From contig RDNZ01000027.1 in the NCBI GenBank assembly GCA_011364905.1, positions 1-37,452 of the forward strand: a stretch of DNA of 37,452 nt, written 5' to 3'. Positions 22,312 to 33,100 of the stretch are shown here, piece after piece. Position 1 is the stretch's first letter, and each line of letters starts with the position of its first letter. The translations under genes and the position numbers were made by a program. The notes beneath the pieces are model-generated. The model was not told the origin of the DNA and searched no databases. It saw only the letters and a list, made by a program, of their open reading frames with translations. The stretch comes from Candidatus Thorarchaeota archaeon (GTDB lineage Archaea; Asgardarchaeota; Thorarchaeia; Thorarchaeales; Thorarchaeaceae).

Positions 22312-24858
22312 GTGATAAAGATGGACCGTACTACATTCCTTGGATGTACATACACGGTAGGTCTGATTCTAGTTGGTGCGGCAATACTTACGGGTCGCTA
22401 TGCTCATCCAGATGTCATCATAACCCTAGTCGTGGAAGTGTTTCTCCTCTATTTTTCTCTGTTTAGAGACCCTCTCAAGAGAAACAAACTTGGGGCAATG
22501 GTCATTCTTACTTCTGTATATTATCCACTCAGTGTGCTACTGGGGATTTTCTCAGACATGGTTGTAATTGCCATCGGAGGAGTAGCTATCTATGTGGCTA
22601 TGACTGTCAGAATTGACCTTAATCCAACAAAGGGACTTCTAGCAGGTATATTCTCTGCAGGAATCTTCTTTGCTTTTTACCTGATGGTCCAAAGAGGAGC
22701 AGTGTCGCCCGATGTTTTGATGGCACTTATTATCCACACTCTATTGCTGTATATGGCCCTCAGCAAGAAACCACCAGGCAAGTCAGAATTGGCTGCCATC
22801 AGCATGTTGGTCTTGATTTGTTTATCACTAAGCTTGCTACTCAGGTTCTTCTCCTTCGTAGTCATTTGGACATTAGGGAGTCTTGCATTCTACGGATATG
22901 TCAGGGTAGAGCCAAAGTTTCCTCTTACAAAGCGTGCCATAGGAACAGGACTGATCGTTGGCGTAGTCATGACATTCATGGGAATATATCTCGCTCTGAA
23001 AATTGGTATTGTCTTTCTTGTTGGTGCAGAGATGCTTGGAGCACTCTTTCTAGGCGTGAAAGGGAGGTATACGAGAGAAGAGAATGCAGTGGCCGTGACT
23101 ATTTCCAACACATCATCAATGGTTGCGATAGGAGTCCTACTCACATACCCAGCGATAGCAATTTTCGATCCAGCAAACCCGCTCTTCAATGTCAATAATG
23201 TAGACTATAGTCCCATCATGACACTTTTGTTTATCATGTTCACGACTGGTATTAGTGCAATATTCGGAATTGTTATTCTGGCCCCATTCAGACATCGATT
23301 TGAGAATGAGCCTTGGCCTCGGGTGCAACCACAAGTCGAGTGCATTAACTCAATCGGGAGTGATGCAAAATCGAAAAGGGCTGTGGGCATCGGACTTGTT
23401 GGATCAGGGGCGTGGGTAGGTGCAACAAAGATTAGTGAAACAGCTACCGGGATGACACTAACTACTTTCCCAAATGCCCTTGCTCCGATGATACCGGCAG
23501 TAACAAGCATCCCAGATTGGATTGGTATTAGTAACTCGCCAATGATAGCGGGTATTGGTTTCTTCGTCGGATGGAAACGCTCCCTAGTGATGCTTTTGGG
23601 GGGTATAATCTCGATATTGATATGGATCATCTTGGAGGGAGCAGATGGGACTGTACTCTACACGACGCATCTCAAAAGACCTGAGATCCTGTATCTCGCA
23701 CTGGGGGTCTTTGTTACAGTTATCCTCGCGGATGTGGCGGGATCGAAGGACGAAGGAAATCTAAGTCCTGAAGAGATACAGGAAAAAATACATCCACATG
23801 ACGACGATGTGCTAATGATAGAGACCCCACACAAAAGCAATGAGTTGGCAAGGTCGCTAAGGGTCAAGGAAGAACTATTCTCAATAGAGGCCTTTAAGGA
23901 GGATGTCCGTCAGATCATAGAGGACCCGAGAGAATTCATGCGTTCAAAAAGAGGACAGGTCCCTGTTTGGATTGCATTAGTCTCAATGGGACTTTTCATG
24001 ATTGTAGGACTCATCGTGTTTTGGTTCATCAAACCATTCATGGCAAGTGCAACATCGCCGCTCGAGATCCATTGGCTTTTGATCATCTTTGGTACTCCAT
24101 TGGCACTGGTATCAGCGTATTTCACTGCACGGGCAATAAGTGAAACTGGCATGCTTGCAGGTTACATCTCGGATATGATCTCGATACCTGCAATCCTCCT
24201 CTTTAGGACCACTTTTTCAGCCGTCACCACATTCATGGGAATGCTTGGTGCGATTCAGGATGCTGCAATCGCATTACTTGTTCACTTAAAACTCGGGTCA
24301 ATGACAGGTGTTCGTGGTAGAGACATCTTGAAAGCAGTCTTCATTGGGACTATGCTTGGCTCAACGGTCGGCTCTTTCATAACCTTTGAAGTATTCAGTA
24401 CCTATGGCTTTGGAACAGTGGACTTCCCAAGTCCAGCTGCGCAGCTCTTTGGTTTTCTTGTTCTTAGCCTTCAAGGCTTAGGGCATTTCCAGTTGCCTGG
24501 TGTAAGTGAATTAGGAAACCTAAACCCAATTGTTGCATTTCTTTATCTGCTTGCCTGGGCGATTGGTGGATTTCTCATGGGTAGAACCCTGAGCAAACAT
24601 GGACTGAGCCCGATCAGTCTTGTAGTTGGAGTGCTCATTCCACCGGCCACCTCTGTAACTATCTTAATTGGTGGTTTAATCAACTACAAAGCCAAACATC
24701 CTCATCAACCCTCCCCTATGACAGACCACTTACCTCAGCAGGTGGAGGTAGTAGATGTGGACTATAGCAATACAAGTAGAATCCTAAGCGGAGTTGTAGC
24801 GGGAGAGGCTGTTGTCACAGTTATCTGGATTCTCTTGAACGCATTCAGTTTCCTGTAG
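22312..24858 (+). CDS. OPT-family transporter with a duplicated N-terminal membrane region
   Basis: 848 aa, clearly longer than the usual 600-700 of prokaryotic OPT proteins. The OPT domain begins near residue 203 (PLTKRAIGTGLIVGVVMTFM), with VTISNTSSMVAIGVLLTYPA, the loop WVGATKISETATGMTLTTFP, ISETGMLAGYISDMI, FSTYGFGTVDFPSPAAQLF and the closing SKHGLSPISLVVGVLIPPAT. OPT proteins import peptides or metal chelates. A cytosolic acidic loop lies at about 480-545. Residues 33-232 are two copies of one 100-residue unit. GTG start behind GGAGAT (7-nt spacing). The substrate is not predictable. Confidence 0.85.
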   Translation: MIKMDRTTFLGCTYTVGLILVGAAILTGRYAHPDVIITLVVEVFLLYFSLFRDPLKRNKLGAMVILTSVYYPLSVLLGIFSDMVVIAIGGVAIYVAMTVRIDLNPTKGLLAGIFSAGIFFAFYLMVQRGAVSPDVLMALIIHTLLLYMALSKKPPGKSELAAISMLVLICLSLSLLLRFFSFVVIWTLGSLAFYGYVRVEPKFPLTKRAIGTGLIVGVVMTFMGIYLALKIGIVFLVGAEMLGALFLGVKGRYTREENAVAVTISNTSSMVAIGVLLTYPAIAIFDPANPLFNVNNVDYSPIMTLLFIMFTTGISAIFGIVILAPFRHRFENEPWPRVQPQVECINSIGSDAKSKRAVGIGLVGSGAWVGATKISETATGMTLTTFPNALAPMIPAVTSIPDWIGISNSPMIAGIGFFVGWKRSLVMLLGGIISILIWIILEGADGTVLYTTHLKRPEILYLALGVFVTVILADVAGSKDEGNLSPEEIQEKIHPHDDDVLMIETPHKSNELARSLRVKEELFSIEAFKEDVRQIIEDPREFMRSKRGQVPVWIALVSMGLFMIVGLIVFWFIKPFMASATSPLEIHWLLIIFGTPLALVSAYFTARAISETGMLAGYISDMISIPAILLFRTTFSAVTTFMGMLGAIQDAAIALLVHLKLGSMTGVRGRDILKAVFIGTMLGSTVGSFITFEVFSTYGFGTVDFPSPAAQLFGFLVLSLQGLGHFQLPGVSELGNLNPIVAFLYLLAWAIGGFLMGRTLSKHGLSPISLVVGVLIPPATSVTILIGGLINYKAKHPHQPSPMTDHLPQQVEVVDVDYSNTSRILSGVVAGEAVVTVIWILLNAFSFL
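22408..23007 (+). repeat. Internal 100-residue duplication in the OPT protein
   Basis: Protein-level repeat: residues 33-132 and 133-232 keep the same landmarks 100 residues apart: PDV at 33 and 133, L-x-x-x-P at 50 and 150, L-G/A-A at 60 and 160, FS before VVI at 80 and 180, and TK before a membrane helix at 106 and 206. The two copies have diverged, so this is an old duplication of the last helices before the OPT core. Confidence 0.65.
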
Positions 24859-25019
24859 CTCAGCTTCTCAATATGCTCCGCCAGCGGCTGGAGAAACTTA
24901 GGGAAATCGTTGATGTCAAGACTAGCTTCGGTTGCTGCTGGATAGCCTCCTCCAGAACTTCCCTCAAGATTCTTCAGGATAATGTTCAGTGTTTTGTTAG
25001 AATCAACCTTTGTAGGCAT
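24762..25019 (-). CDS. Small unrecognised ORF at the operon end
   Basis: 85 aa from ATG 25019, overlapping the end of the preceding gene by 17 nt, as in a coupled operon. The first 57 residues, outside any other gene, have good protein character: KTLNIILKNLEGSSGGGY, then LDINDFPKFLQPLAEHIEKL. The last 28 residues overlap the 3' end of the OPT gene on the other strand and are less convincing. The alternative is that translation of this tail is not real and the region is noncoding. Family unknown. Confidence 0.45.
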   Translation of the reverse strand: MPTKVDSNKTLNIILKNLEGSSGGGYPAATEASLDINDFPKFLQPLAEHIEKLSYRKLNAFKRIQITVTTASPATTPLRILLVLL

Positions 25020-26391
25020 CTTCAAGAGCCTTGTCCCATTCATCCACTCCGGTTTCATCACCCTTCCGTTTTTTCCTCTCTTTTGCACGAGCTTTTCGGG
25101 CTTTTTCTGCTTCTCTTCTTTTTCTTGCAAGGTTTTTCTTTCTCGCTTTTGCCTCTTCTTTTTCTTCCTTTGTGAGCTTCTCCCCCTCAACGACTTCACG
25201 TTTGGACATCCAACTAATGACTGCGGCTGAGAATGGAAATAGCAATACAACCGGAACAAGGAATAACATGACAATTTCAGGTTGAATTAGCTCAACACTG
25301 TCACGTATGCCAATTGGAAGATTGAGCAGCATCTGAACAACATTAGGACTGATAAGAATGAATGATAACGCAACTACCGTTAGAAATCGAATTGCAGAAC
25401 CTGTAATTGTTGAACCAATAACATAAGAGGAAGAGGGGGCGGCAGCCTTAGCTGTCAACTCATCTCGAGCCCTCGAGTCGCTCTGAAGTAAGTCATCAAC
25501 GTAGATTTGTAGACGACGGACGTCAGAAACCGCATCTAGGCTTTCAAGAGCTGATTGTCCGCCCATAACCTTGCGCTCCATGGCCTCTCTAAGGAATGAG
25601 AACGCTGTGGCCCCCGTAGACCGGCTCATGCCTGTTGAGCTTACTTTCTCGCCACGTTCAATCGCGTCTTGCTTTCGTGTAGCCTGACGCAAAGCCAGCA
25701 ATTGCTTCTTGAGAGTTTCTTCCCTGTCTTCAACCGGCTTTCCAACAGAGTGGCTGTATATCATCTGATAGCTCACTTCAAGATAGGCAAAGGAAACCAG
25801 AGCAAGAATCTGACCTTGTGTCGTGAGAAACTGAAGGAAGTCAGGAGGTAGAGGATCGATGTTGGGGACAATGAGAGCTCTATACGCTGCAAGAATGACT
25901 ATTGCCTGAATTGATATGAACGCACCTCCAACAAACTTATGGTCCATTCTAGCAAGGGACTGAAGGAAGAGTGCGATTCCCACTCCAGCACAGAGAAAGT
26001 AGAGGAACAAGAAGGTGTTGTTCCATAGTGCAATCAATACATCGTTCAAGTTCGTGAAGAATGATGCCCATACTTGCTGGATATTCGTCAATGGGTCCGA
26101 CACACCATATGGTTGCATATACCAGGTTCTAAGCACAAGCGTATTGTAGAGACCTATGACTAAGTTGTCGGGAAGAGCACCGGCTGCAAATGCACCGGCC
26201 AGACCTCCAACCATTGTGGTAGCCAGGAAGAATACTATCAACGACAGTAGACGGAAAACTGTCACGACAAATGTATAGGGCGCGTTCCAATGCCAGATGT
26301 CGTTGGGATCAAGGATTGAATATACCATAAATGCCATGAGAGAGAACGTGATAATGGAGGCAATCCGAAGAATCCATGTGACGACTTTCAA
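25003..26391 (-). CDS. Polytopic membrane protein of the MoxR/DUF58 operon
   Basis: 462 aa from TTG 26391, which overlaps the stop of the DUF58 gene (TTGA). Five membrane helices lie in residues 5-215, then a charged cytosolic region of about 110 residues (ETLKKQLLALRQATRKQ), two more helices around 325-395 and a highly basic/acidic C-terminal tail (KEEKEEAKARKKNLARK and on). I do not recognise the family. Position and coupling say it works with the MoxR ATPase and DUF58 protein, perhaps as the membrane platform. Confidence 0.75.
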   Translation of the reverse strand: MKVVTWILRIASIITFSLMAFMVYSILDPNDIWHWNAPYTFVVTVFRLLSLIVFFLATTMVGGLAGAFAAGALPDNLVIGLYNTLVLRTWYMQPYGVSDPLTNIQQVWASFFTNLNDVLIALWNNTFLFLYFLCAGVGIALFLQSLARMDHKFVGGAFISIQAIVILAAYRALIVPNIDPLPPDFLQFLTTQGQILALVSFAYLEVSYQMIYSHSVGKPVEDREETLKKQLLALRQATRKQDAIERGEKVSSTGMSRSTGATAFSFLREAMERKVMGGQSALESLDAVSDVRRLQIYVDDLLQSDSRARDELTAKAAAPSSSYVIGSTITGSAIRFLTVVALSFILISPNVVQMLLNLPIGIRDSVELIQPEIVMLFLVPVVLLFPFSAAVISWMSKREVVEGEKLTKEEKEEAKARKKNLARKRREAEKARKARAKERKKRKGDETGVDEWDKALEDAYKG

Positions 26392-27710
26392 AACATTGCC
26401 ACCCCCCTCTGTTTTGCCTGCTCATATGTACGCATAATTGTTGGCAGAAAGTCCTCAGGGCCTACATTGATTACATTGATACCGAATCTTGACAGGGCCC
26501 TAGCAATCTTGTTCCTACGTTCCCAAAGTTCCTCTGAAACAGCCTCAGACAGTACCTTCTCAACTGGGCCAAACTGACCCACTGGTGCTTCGAACCATGG
26601 ACCAAATGGACTGATTATAAGTGCCTTATGGCCATTCGCCACCAGTGTCTTCATTGCGTTGAGAAGTGGAGCAGGACTCTCTTCCAAGTCTGTCATCCAG
26701 ATGATGAGTGATCGTTTCTTAGTCTGAGTGACAACATGGGAGATAGCTGTTTCATAGTCGCTCCATCCTTTGGGTTCGGCCATTGCAAGGATTTCAAGAA
26801 CATCATACATGTGATTGGGACGCTTCCCTGGAGGGACATATCCATGGACGATATCACTAAACACACAGGTACCAACTAGGTCATTCCTCTCCATTCCCAT
26901 ATGAGTGAGAAGCACAGCTGCTCTTATCGCATACTCAAGCTTTGTGTTTTCAGGGTAGCCATTCCCCATGCTACCACTGGTGTCGACCATGCAAATCATC
27001 TGAACATTCTTCTCTTGTTCCCACTGTTTCACAACCATATCGCCGCGTTTGGCACTCGTTTTCCAATCAATCAGTCGAAACTCATCTCCAGGAACATACT
27101 CTCGAAAACCTGCAAAGTCTGTACCCATTCCGACTGTTTTGGTCCTGTGGGCACCAAACATGAGGCCGAGCTGACGCTGTTTAGCGAAGGACTCAAGGCG
27201 ACGTACATCCTTCCATGTGGGATAAACCAGAACCTCAGTATGCTCCTTCAGGATTCTTTTGTAATAATGCATCCCAAGTCTGTCACGCATTATGACCTCT
27301 GTTGGGCCAAGAAAGTAGCGTCCACGCATTCGAGCCTGCAAAATGTAGGAGAAGGTCATGCTGCTGCCTGGTTCAATCCGAGAAGCTATGAAGTTCTCGC
27401 CAATTGCCAGAATCCAGGTCTCTGGATATTGGTCATGAACCTCAATGAAATCAAAATGACGACGAGATGCGTTTCGAACTGTAACTCGGACTCTGAGAAA
27501 GTCACCTGAAAAGAGCTTTACTTTGTCAATCTGACGATCTACTTCAATTCCAGCTAGATTAGCAGTCAATGCAAAGAGAGGCAATGTGACAACCAGACCA
27601 ATCACACAGTATACTCCTAGAAGGACGAGGTAGAAATTAAGGAAGGAGAATCCACTAGTGAGTAGAAGAACTCCCGCAAAGACTACCACAAAGCCTCTCT
27701 GAGTTATCAA
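26388..27710 (-). CDS. DUF58 / von Willebrand A-like protein
   Basis: 440 aa from TTG. Two N-terminal membrane helices, a beta-rich domain (about 50-165), the DUF58 signature GTDFAGFREYVPGDEFRLID (with WKTSAKRG next), then a vWA domain with the metal-binding DTSGSMG motif and IIWMTDLEE. DUF58 proteins act with MoxR ATPases as membrane-bound chaperone-like pairs that assemble or activate metal-containing or surface complexes. The gene lies 36 nt after the MoxR gene. Confidence 0.92.
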   Translation of the reverse strand: MITQRGFVVVFAGVLLLTSGFSFLNFYLVLLGVYCVIGLVVTLPLFALTANLAGIEVDRQIDKVKLFSGDFLRVRVTVRNASRRHFDFIEVHDQYPETWILAIGENFIASRIEPGSSMTFSYILQARMRGRYFLGPTEVIMRDRLGMHYYKRILKEHTEVLVYPTWKDVRRLESFAKQRQLGLMFGAHRTKTVGMGTDFAGFREYVPGDEFRLIDWKTSAKRGDMVVKQWEQEKNVQMICMVDTSGSMGNGYPENTKLEYAIRAAVLLTHMGMERNDLVGTCVFSDIVHGYVPPGKRPNHMYDVLEILAMAEPKGWSDYETAISHVVTQTKKRSLIIWMTDLEESPAPLLNAMKTLVANGHKALIISPFGPWFEAPVGQFGPVEKVLSEAVSEELWERRNKIARALSRFGINVINVGPEDFLPTIMRTYEQAKQRGVAMF

Positions 27711-27746
27711 TTCAAATCTTCCCCATCTAACTTATGACTTACATTA

Positions 27747-28736
27747 TTATTTAGGACAATCAACTTCTCCCAGAATTTTAGCAACAACACGACTCACTGT
27801 CAATCCTTCGAGTTCGGCTTCAGGTTTGAGAATGAGTCGATGATTTAGAGCCTGTACCGAGAGCCTACGCACATCCTCAGGGATTACATAGTCTCTGCCC
27901 TCCATAGCCGCACGGGTCTTTGAGGCATTCATGAGCACAAGCGATGCACGGGGTGATCCACCTAGCAAAATCTGCGGATCATTTCGTGTGCGGACAACGA
28001 TGTCACGAATATAGTTGATGACATCTTCTTCTATGAAGACTGTCCTGCAGGTGTTCTGCATTCTCACCATTGCTGCAGGATCAGCGAGAACACCCAAATC
28101 AGTTGCTTCACCAAGATGTTTCCTACGTACAATTTCAGCCTCTTCCTGATCTGTAGGATAGTCAAGTATCAGACGGAACATGAACCTGTCAAGTTGTGCC
28201 TCTGGCAGGGGGTATGTGCCTTCCTGTTCAACTGGGTTCTGAGTGGCAATTATTAGAAATGGCTTGGGAAGCTTACGGGTCACACCCTCAATCGATACCT
28301 GTCGTTCTTCCATCACTTCAAGTAATGCGCTCTGAGACTTCGGGGGGCACCTATTGATCTCGTCAGCCAGGACAAGGTTTGAAAACACGGGACCTTTACG
28401 GAACCAGAACTCGCCTGTTCGCTGGTTGAACACATTGCTACCGAGTAGGTCTGCTGGAAGGGTGTCTACCGTAAGCTGGATTCTTTTGAATGCACAACCA
28501 AGAATGGATGCGAATGTCCGAGCCATGTAGGTCTTCGCAATCCCAGGTACTCCTTCTAGTACAACATGACCGTTTGAGAGAAAAGCAACAAGCACATCCC
28601 GAAGGATGTCTTCTTTTCCAACGATTATGCGACCGCACTCTCGGAGGATTTCACTCGTGGCCTTGTGCACCTCATCAATGGACATAGTCGCAGAGGTGTC
28701 GATAACCACAGTGTCGTTCGTTTCTTCTGTTGTCAA
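27747..28736 (-). CDS. MoxR-family AAA+ ATPase
   Basis: 329 aa. Walker A EGVPGIAKTYMARTFA, pore loop region, Walker B LVLADEINRCPPKSQSALLE, the family motif MEERQVSIEG, sensor 1 FLIIATQNPVEQEGTYPLPE, arginine finger region EAQLDRFMFRL, and the C-terminal lid with GGSPRASLVLMNASKTRA. It assembles as a hexameric ring and remodels client proteins with the DUF58 partner. TTG start (28736) is behind GAGGT that overlaps the stop of the previous gene. Met16 is an alternative start. Confidence 0.95.
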   Translation of the reverse strand: MTTEETNDTVVIDTSATMSIDEVHKATSEILRECGRIIVGKEDILRDVLVAFLSNGHVVLEGVPGIAKTYMARTFASILGCAFKRIQLTVDTLPADLLGSNVFNQRTGEFWFRKGPVFSNLVLADEINRCPPKSQSALLEVMEERQVSIEGVTRKLPKPFLIIATQNPVEQEGTYPLPEAQLDRFMFRLILDYPTDQEEAEIVRRKHLGEATDLGVLADPAAMVRMQNTCRTVFIEEDVINYIRDIVVRTRNDPQILLGGSPRASLVLMNASKTRAAMEGRDYVIPEDVRRLSVQALNHRLILKPEAELEGLTVSRVVAKILGEVDCPK

Positions 28737-28743
28737 ATTTGTT

Positions 28744-30144
28744 CTACCTCATTTTTGTATCTATCACGTGTGATTGGATGTTGCGTATGAAGAAGAAGAG
28801 CTCCATCATCTCACTCTCCTTTATTGTAATGCTCGTATCGGTTGATATCTCCTCGATTCGAGCTATAGTTCTGAAGAATTCACTCTCTTTCAAGTTCGGG
28901 TCTTTGTCATGCATAACCTCCCATAGCTTCTTGGGACTGTATTCACTCCAGTGCTGCGTCTTTTTCAATCCCCGCCGCAAACGGCGATACAGCATCTTGA
29001 CCACCCTTGCATAGTTACCTTCGGTTCGATAATACGTCATTCTTTCACTAAAGTACGTTTGACCTCTTCGTAAGAAGACATCTGAAACACTCTTGACCTC
29101 TGGTTTCTTTATCTCTGGCAAGTACTTCTTAATCCCCAGCGTTGTGATAAGCGGATATGCAGCAGCCAAGAAGGGCAGAGAAGAGAGCCAAAGTATTCTG
29201 CCTAAGTAAAGTCCGAAGAAGAACTCACTCGACCACCAAGGAACCTCAAGTAGATTCTCACAGAACAGAACAGGTTGTGAATTGTCACCATGTGAGAGCC
29301 AGTTGATGACATTATCTCCAAATTGCCTGTTGCCAGAGAACCTTCCCCACATGTCATTGTTGAATATGCTGGGATCGCTGACTGCGACCAATCTTCCTCC
29401 ATTTGGAGTCTGAGGCGTGGAAAAGTCGACCGCCCCGACTACTGGAAGTCTTCCACTTAGTTCGTATGGGTCCGGATCAGGGGTGGGATCAGTGATGTTT
29501 GTTTCGCACCAAGACCTCGGAGTCGTCCAAGCAATTCCTAATTGGCCCAAGAGACAGTATGGGCTAATAGCTGACGCCCAGTTGAGATGTAGCTCTGACA
29601 CTCCTGCGGTAAGTGCACCTTGATCTATGCCATTTCTGACAAAGTCTCTGATGATCGGCAATCTTGGATCTTTTGCCGGATCATAGGAGTCTAAATCGAG
29701 CAGGACTCCATGGACAAATGACAGAAGACCCTTAGTTGTATTGGAACCTATGAACGAGTTCATGAGGAAGTTGAGTAGACTGAGCGATGCGTTGGCTGAC
29801 CCAAAATCATCTGCTATAAGCACGCCTCCACCGTTCATTAAGTGCGTAAGGATAACCACTGCTGCATCTATGGTGAAGTCTCGAACTGGTCCCATGATGA
29901 CTAAAACCGCAGATCCATTGTATCTTGATGCTACACTCATGCTCGCCTGGATGGACATCACATCTTGGCCGTTACTCTCAATGTTGTTAGCGAACTGACT
30001 GAGACCCGAATAACTGTCATTGTAAATAGAGAAATCATAGCCGTAGTTGGCTTGTGCTCCTACCAATGTAGTAGTAGCTAGAATGCCCACTGGAATCCAT
30101 GCCATGATGAATAGGATGACTTGGAGGGTCTCTTTCCAGCCCAT
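28744..30144 (-). CDS. DUF4350-like membrane protein
   Basis: 466 aa. One N-terminal helix (TLQVILFIMAWIPVGILAT), an extracellular Rossmann-like domain from about 35 to 300 (SAVLVIMGPVRDF, MNGGGVLIADDFGSANASL), a second helix at about 310-335 (LGRILWLSSLPFLAAAYPL) and a 130-residue cytosolic tail with helical repeats. This plan matches DUF4350 proteins, which sit in MoxR/DUF58/transglutaminase clusters. The SD GGAGAG precedes the ATG, 18 nt after the giant gene. The role is unknown. Confidence 0.8.
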   Translation of the reverse strand: MGWKETLQVILFIMAWIPVGILATTTLVGAQANYGYDFSIYNDSYSGLSQFANNIESNGQDVMSIQASMSVASRYNGSAVLVIMGPVRDFTIDAAVVILTHLMNGGGVLIADDFGSANASLSLLNFLMNSFIGSNTTKGLLSFVHGVLLDLDSYDPAKDPRLPIIRDFVRNGIDQGALTAGVSELHLNWASAISPYCLLGQLGIAWTTPRSWCETNITDPTPDPDPYELSGRLPVVGAVDFSTPQTPNGGRLVAVSDPSIFNNDMWGRFSGNRQFGDNVINWLSHGDNSQPVLFCENLLEVPWWSSEFFFGLYLGRILWLSSLPFLAAAYPLITTLGIKKYLPEIKKPEVKSVSDVFLRRGQTYFSERMTYYRTEGNYARVVKMLYRRLRRGLKKTQHWSEYSPKKLWEVMHDKDPNLKESEFFRTIARIEEISTDTSITIKESEMMELFFFIRNIQSHVIDTKMR

Positions 30145-30162
30145 TCTTATCTCTCCATTAAC

Positions 30163-33100
30163 TTACTCTACTGGGGCAGTTGAATCAATTCTGGGATAGA
30201 GGTCAGTGAAGATGCGAACCGCCTCCTCATACCTCTCACGTGTCATTTCATGGTGTGAGAAGCGAGCCTCTTCGTATGTCTGCACGAATTGTTCAACAGT
30301 CGCGCCATCAAGAGGAATCACCTGGAGGACACGGTCAAGATACTCGCGAGCAGTTTCAGAACTGGTCCTCTCGGACCCCATCTTAGAACCACACATCTGC
30401 TCGAACGTACGATATGCCAGGGTGATTGAGGCGCCGTACTTTCCAGAGTCTGCGAGTTTCTTGATATTCCGAAGTTTGGTAGGGATATCTATTCCTCTAG
30501 AAATGATTGGACTGCGGAACATTCCTCTTACAATGTACAGGTACGCCAGAACGGCGATGACTGCACCAATGAGCAAGATACTTGCTATGAGTAAATCTGT
30601 TCCTTGCAATGGATTACCACCTGTTGTTTCTATATTGATTGTGAATGTATTAGACTGAATATTATCAACATCAATTGAAATGAGTACGACTGCGAACCGA
30701 ATAATTGAACGGCTCTGAGCAGGTACATCATGTCTGAATGTTCCAGTTACATCTAGCACATAATTGAACACATTTGTGCTATTGTAATTCAGACGTATGC
30801 GACGAAACATAATTGGATTACCTGATGGATCATGTAGTGTGCACTGGATGGTGAATGGTTGACCTGGATCTACCCTGTGGGGAGTATATGAGAAGACAAC
30901 ATCTTCGAAGACATGGATTCCTTCGCCTGCTATGACGGCGCTTGGATTGATGTATCCAGTACCGCCATATTGAGCGGTGATATTGAAGATTCCATTTCCT
31001 TCACTCCAAGTCAGTGGTACTAGGAGTGAAACATTCATCCTACTGGCATCAGTAAGCAGAACATTGGTAAGATGTGTGGAACCAAGATAGATGGACACCG
31101 ATTGCCCATTAAGGGGAATCCCATCATCATCTATAAGCTGAATGTTTGCTGAAAAATGTTCTCCGGGCATAAGCGATTGAACACTTGTCTGTACATCAAC
31201 ATGTGAGGCAATGTAAACCAGAATAGTCCATTCTGTAGGACCATTCCTGAGCTCATGGTATGTCGATGTGACCTGAATACCAATGTAATATAGTCCTCTT
31301 TGGGCCGTCCCGGGAACAGTGACAGAAATTGAGTAGGTGCCATCTGTAGCAGTGACAGATGTGAAAGACGATGGTGTGCCATTAGCCAATACCTCTACCG
31401 TCACACCATCTGCATTGAAGCCTCCGTCATTAAGAACATGTCCTGTCACAACCAATGTGCCACCGCGGGTCAAGCTATTATCAGCAGGCTGGGGATCCAT
31501 GAAGACATCGACCCGCTCAATCACGGTGACGCTGCTGAAAGGCTGATTTGTATCCGTAACGCCCCAGGCTATCGTTGGCGGCTCAAAGAGCGCATAGCCT
31601 GACAAGACTCCGATAGCGTTGCTATATGGGACTGAGTAAAGATAGCTGAATGAACCAAGCGCGGGATCAGTTATGGTGAGTGTTGTCAGATGGTTACCGC
31701 CCCACCAGATCTGTATATCATAACCTACAAGCGGAGTACCATTCGTGAACTGGAGGGTGCCTGAGAAAGTCACACTCCCACCCAAGTATGTGGTTGTCGT
31801 ATCCACATTTGTCGTGATTGTAGCCCTGTAGATATCTACTGTTACTGGAATGACTGGAGACTCTCCGGATGCTGCGTATCCAGATGAGGCAATGTATGCC
31901 CAGACATGCTGGACGTATGTAAGAAGACCCAAGTCATCAGGGATATCAAAGATGATGGTGAAATCACCAGTCCCGTCAGTCAGATAGTCGTTGACAATGA
32001 CCGTGTTTGCACCATAATAATCGCCCCAATAGATATCCAAAGGCAGATTTGCATATGAAGTTCCATTGTCCCATTGGACTGTTCCTGTTATTCTTAAAGC
32101 CTGGTCCAAGTAGACTGTTGTTGGTGTAACCAAGAATGCAGTGAATTGAGGTTGTGGTGCAATGATTTGTATCTGCGGTAAAGCAAATGATGTACTAGCT
32201 ATCCAGGGATATGGGGAGTAGAATGTAACAAGCAGGTCATAGAATCCGGGGGATACAGTTCCAGGAATACTCCATCGAAGTATGAAAGATCCATCTGACA
32301 GCGTCACATTTGTAGTTCCGAAAACCGTTACATTAACCGTAGCACCACCGTAGGGAACAGAGGGCGATACGTACTCTAAGTATCCAGTTATGGTCACAGT
32401 ATCCCCAATCCGATATGGACCTACAGGAAGATTCACTCCTGTGAATGTAGTCTGCCACTGGTTCAATGTGAGAATATTATGGACGGACTCGTTTGAGGCA
32501 AGAAACACTGTACCCGCATACACTCCATAGACTTCGATACCAGTTCTCACCTGGTCCCAGCTCATACCCGAGTAGTACAGGTCAGCTTGACCAGTCTCGT
32601 TAGTAATGACATCACCTAACCAGGGGATTGGTAGTGTCGCGTTGTTCCAGTAGAGTGAAACGGTCGCGCCTGAAAGCGCGGTACCGTTATGCGCGAAGTA
32701 AGTATAGACATGGACTGTCAACGTTTCATTCTGCTTGACTGGATTGGGGTCAATTGTGACCTCCAGATTGATTGTGTATTTGATACGAGTGATGCTGAAG
32801 TAAGCAACCGTATCATTGTTCAGAGGGTTTGGACTGATGTATAAGACACGAAAGTTGACAATCCCTTCATCATATGTTGCAAAACTAAGAGGTGTGAGAA
32901 AGCCTCCGGTCAGATTTGTCGTTGGATTGTCAAGATCGGTCCAACCAGAGCCATCCCAATAAGAGAGATAGACCATTTCCCCAGACAGTGGTGGTGCCCC
33001 GCCTAGATATGTCAGCACCCCTTGAACATCAAAGGCTGTTTCATCTACATACAGCGGTGTCGGTGCCGTGATTGCTATCTCTAGGTAGTATCGTTGGAGC

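Noticed and set aside
26901..27509. 202-aa plus-strand ORF
   Set aside because: Antisense to the DUF58 gene, whose frame is fully supported by its motifs.
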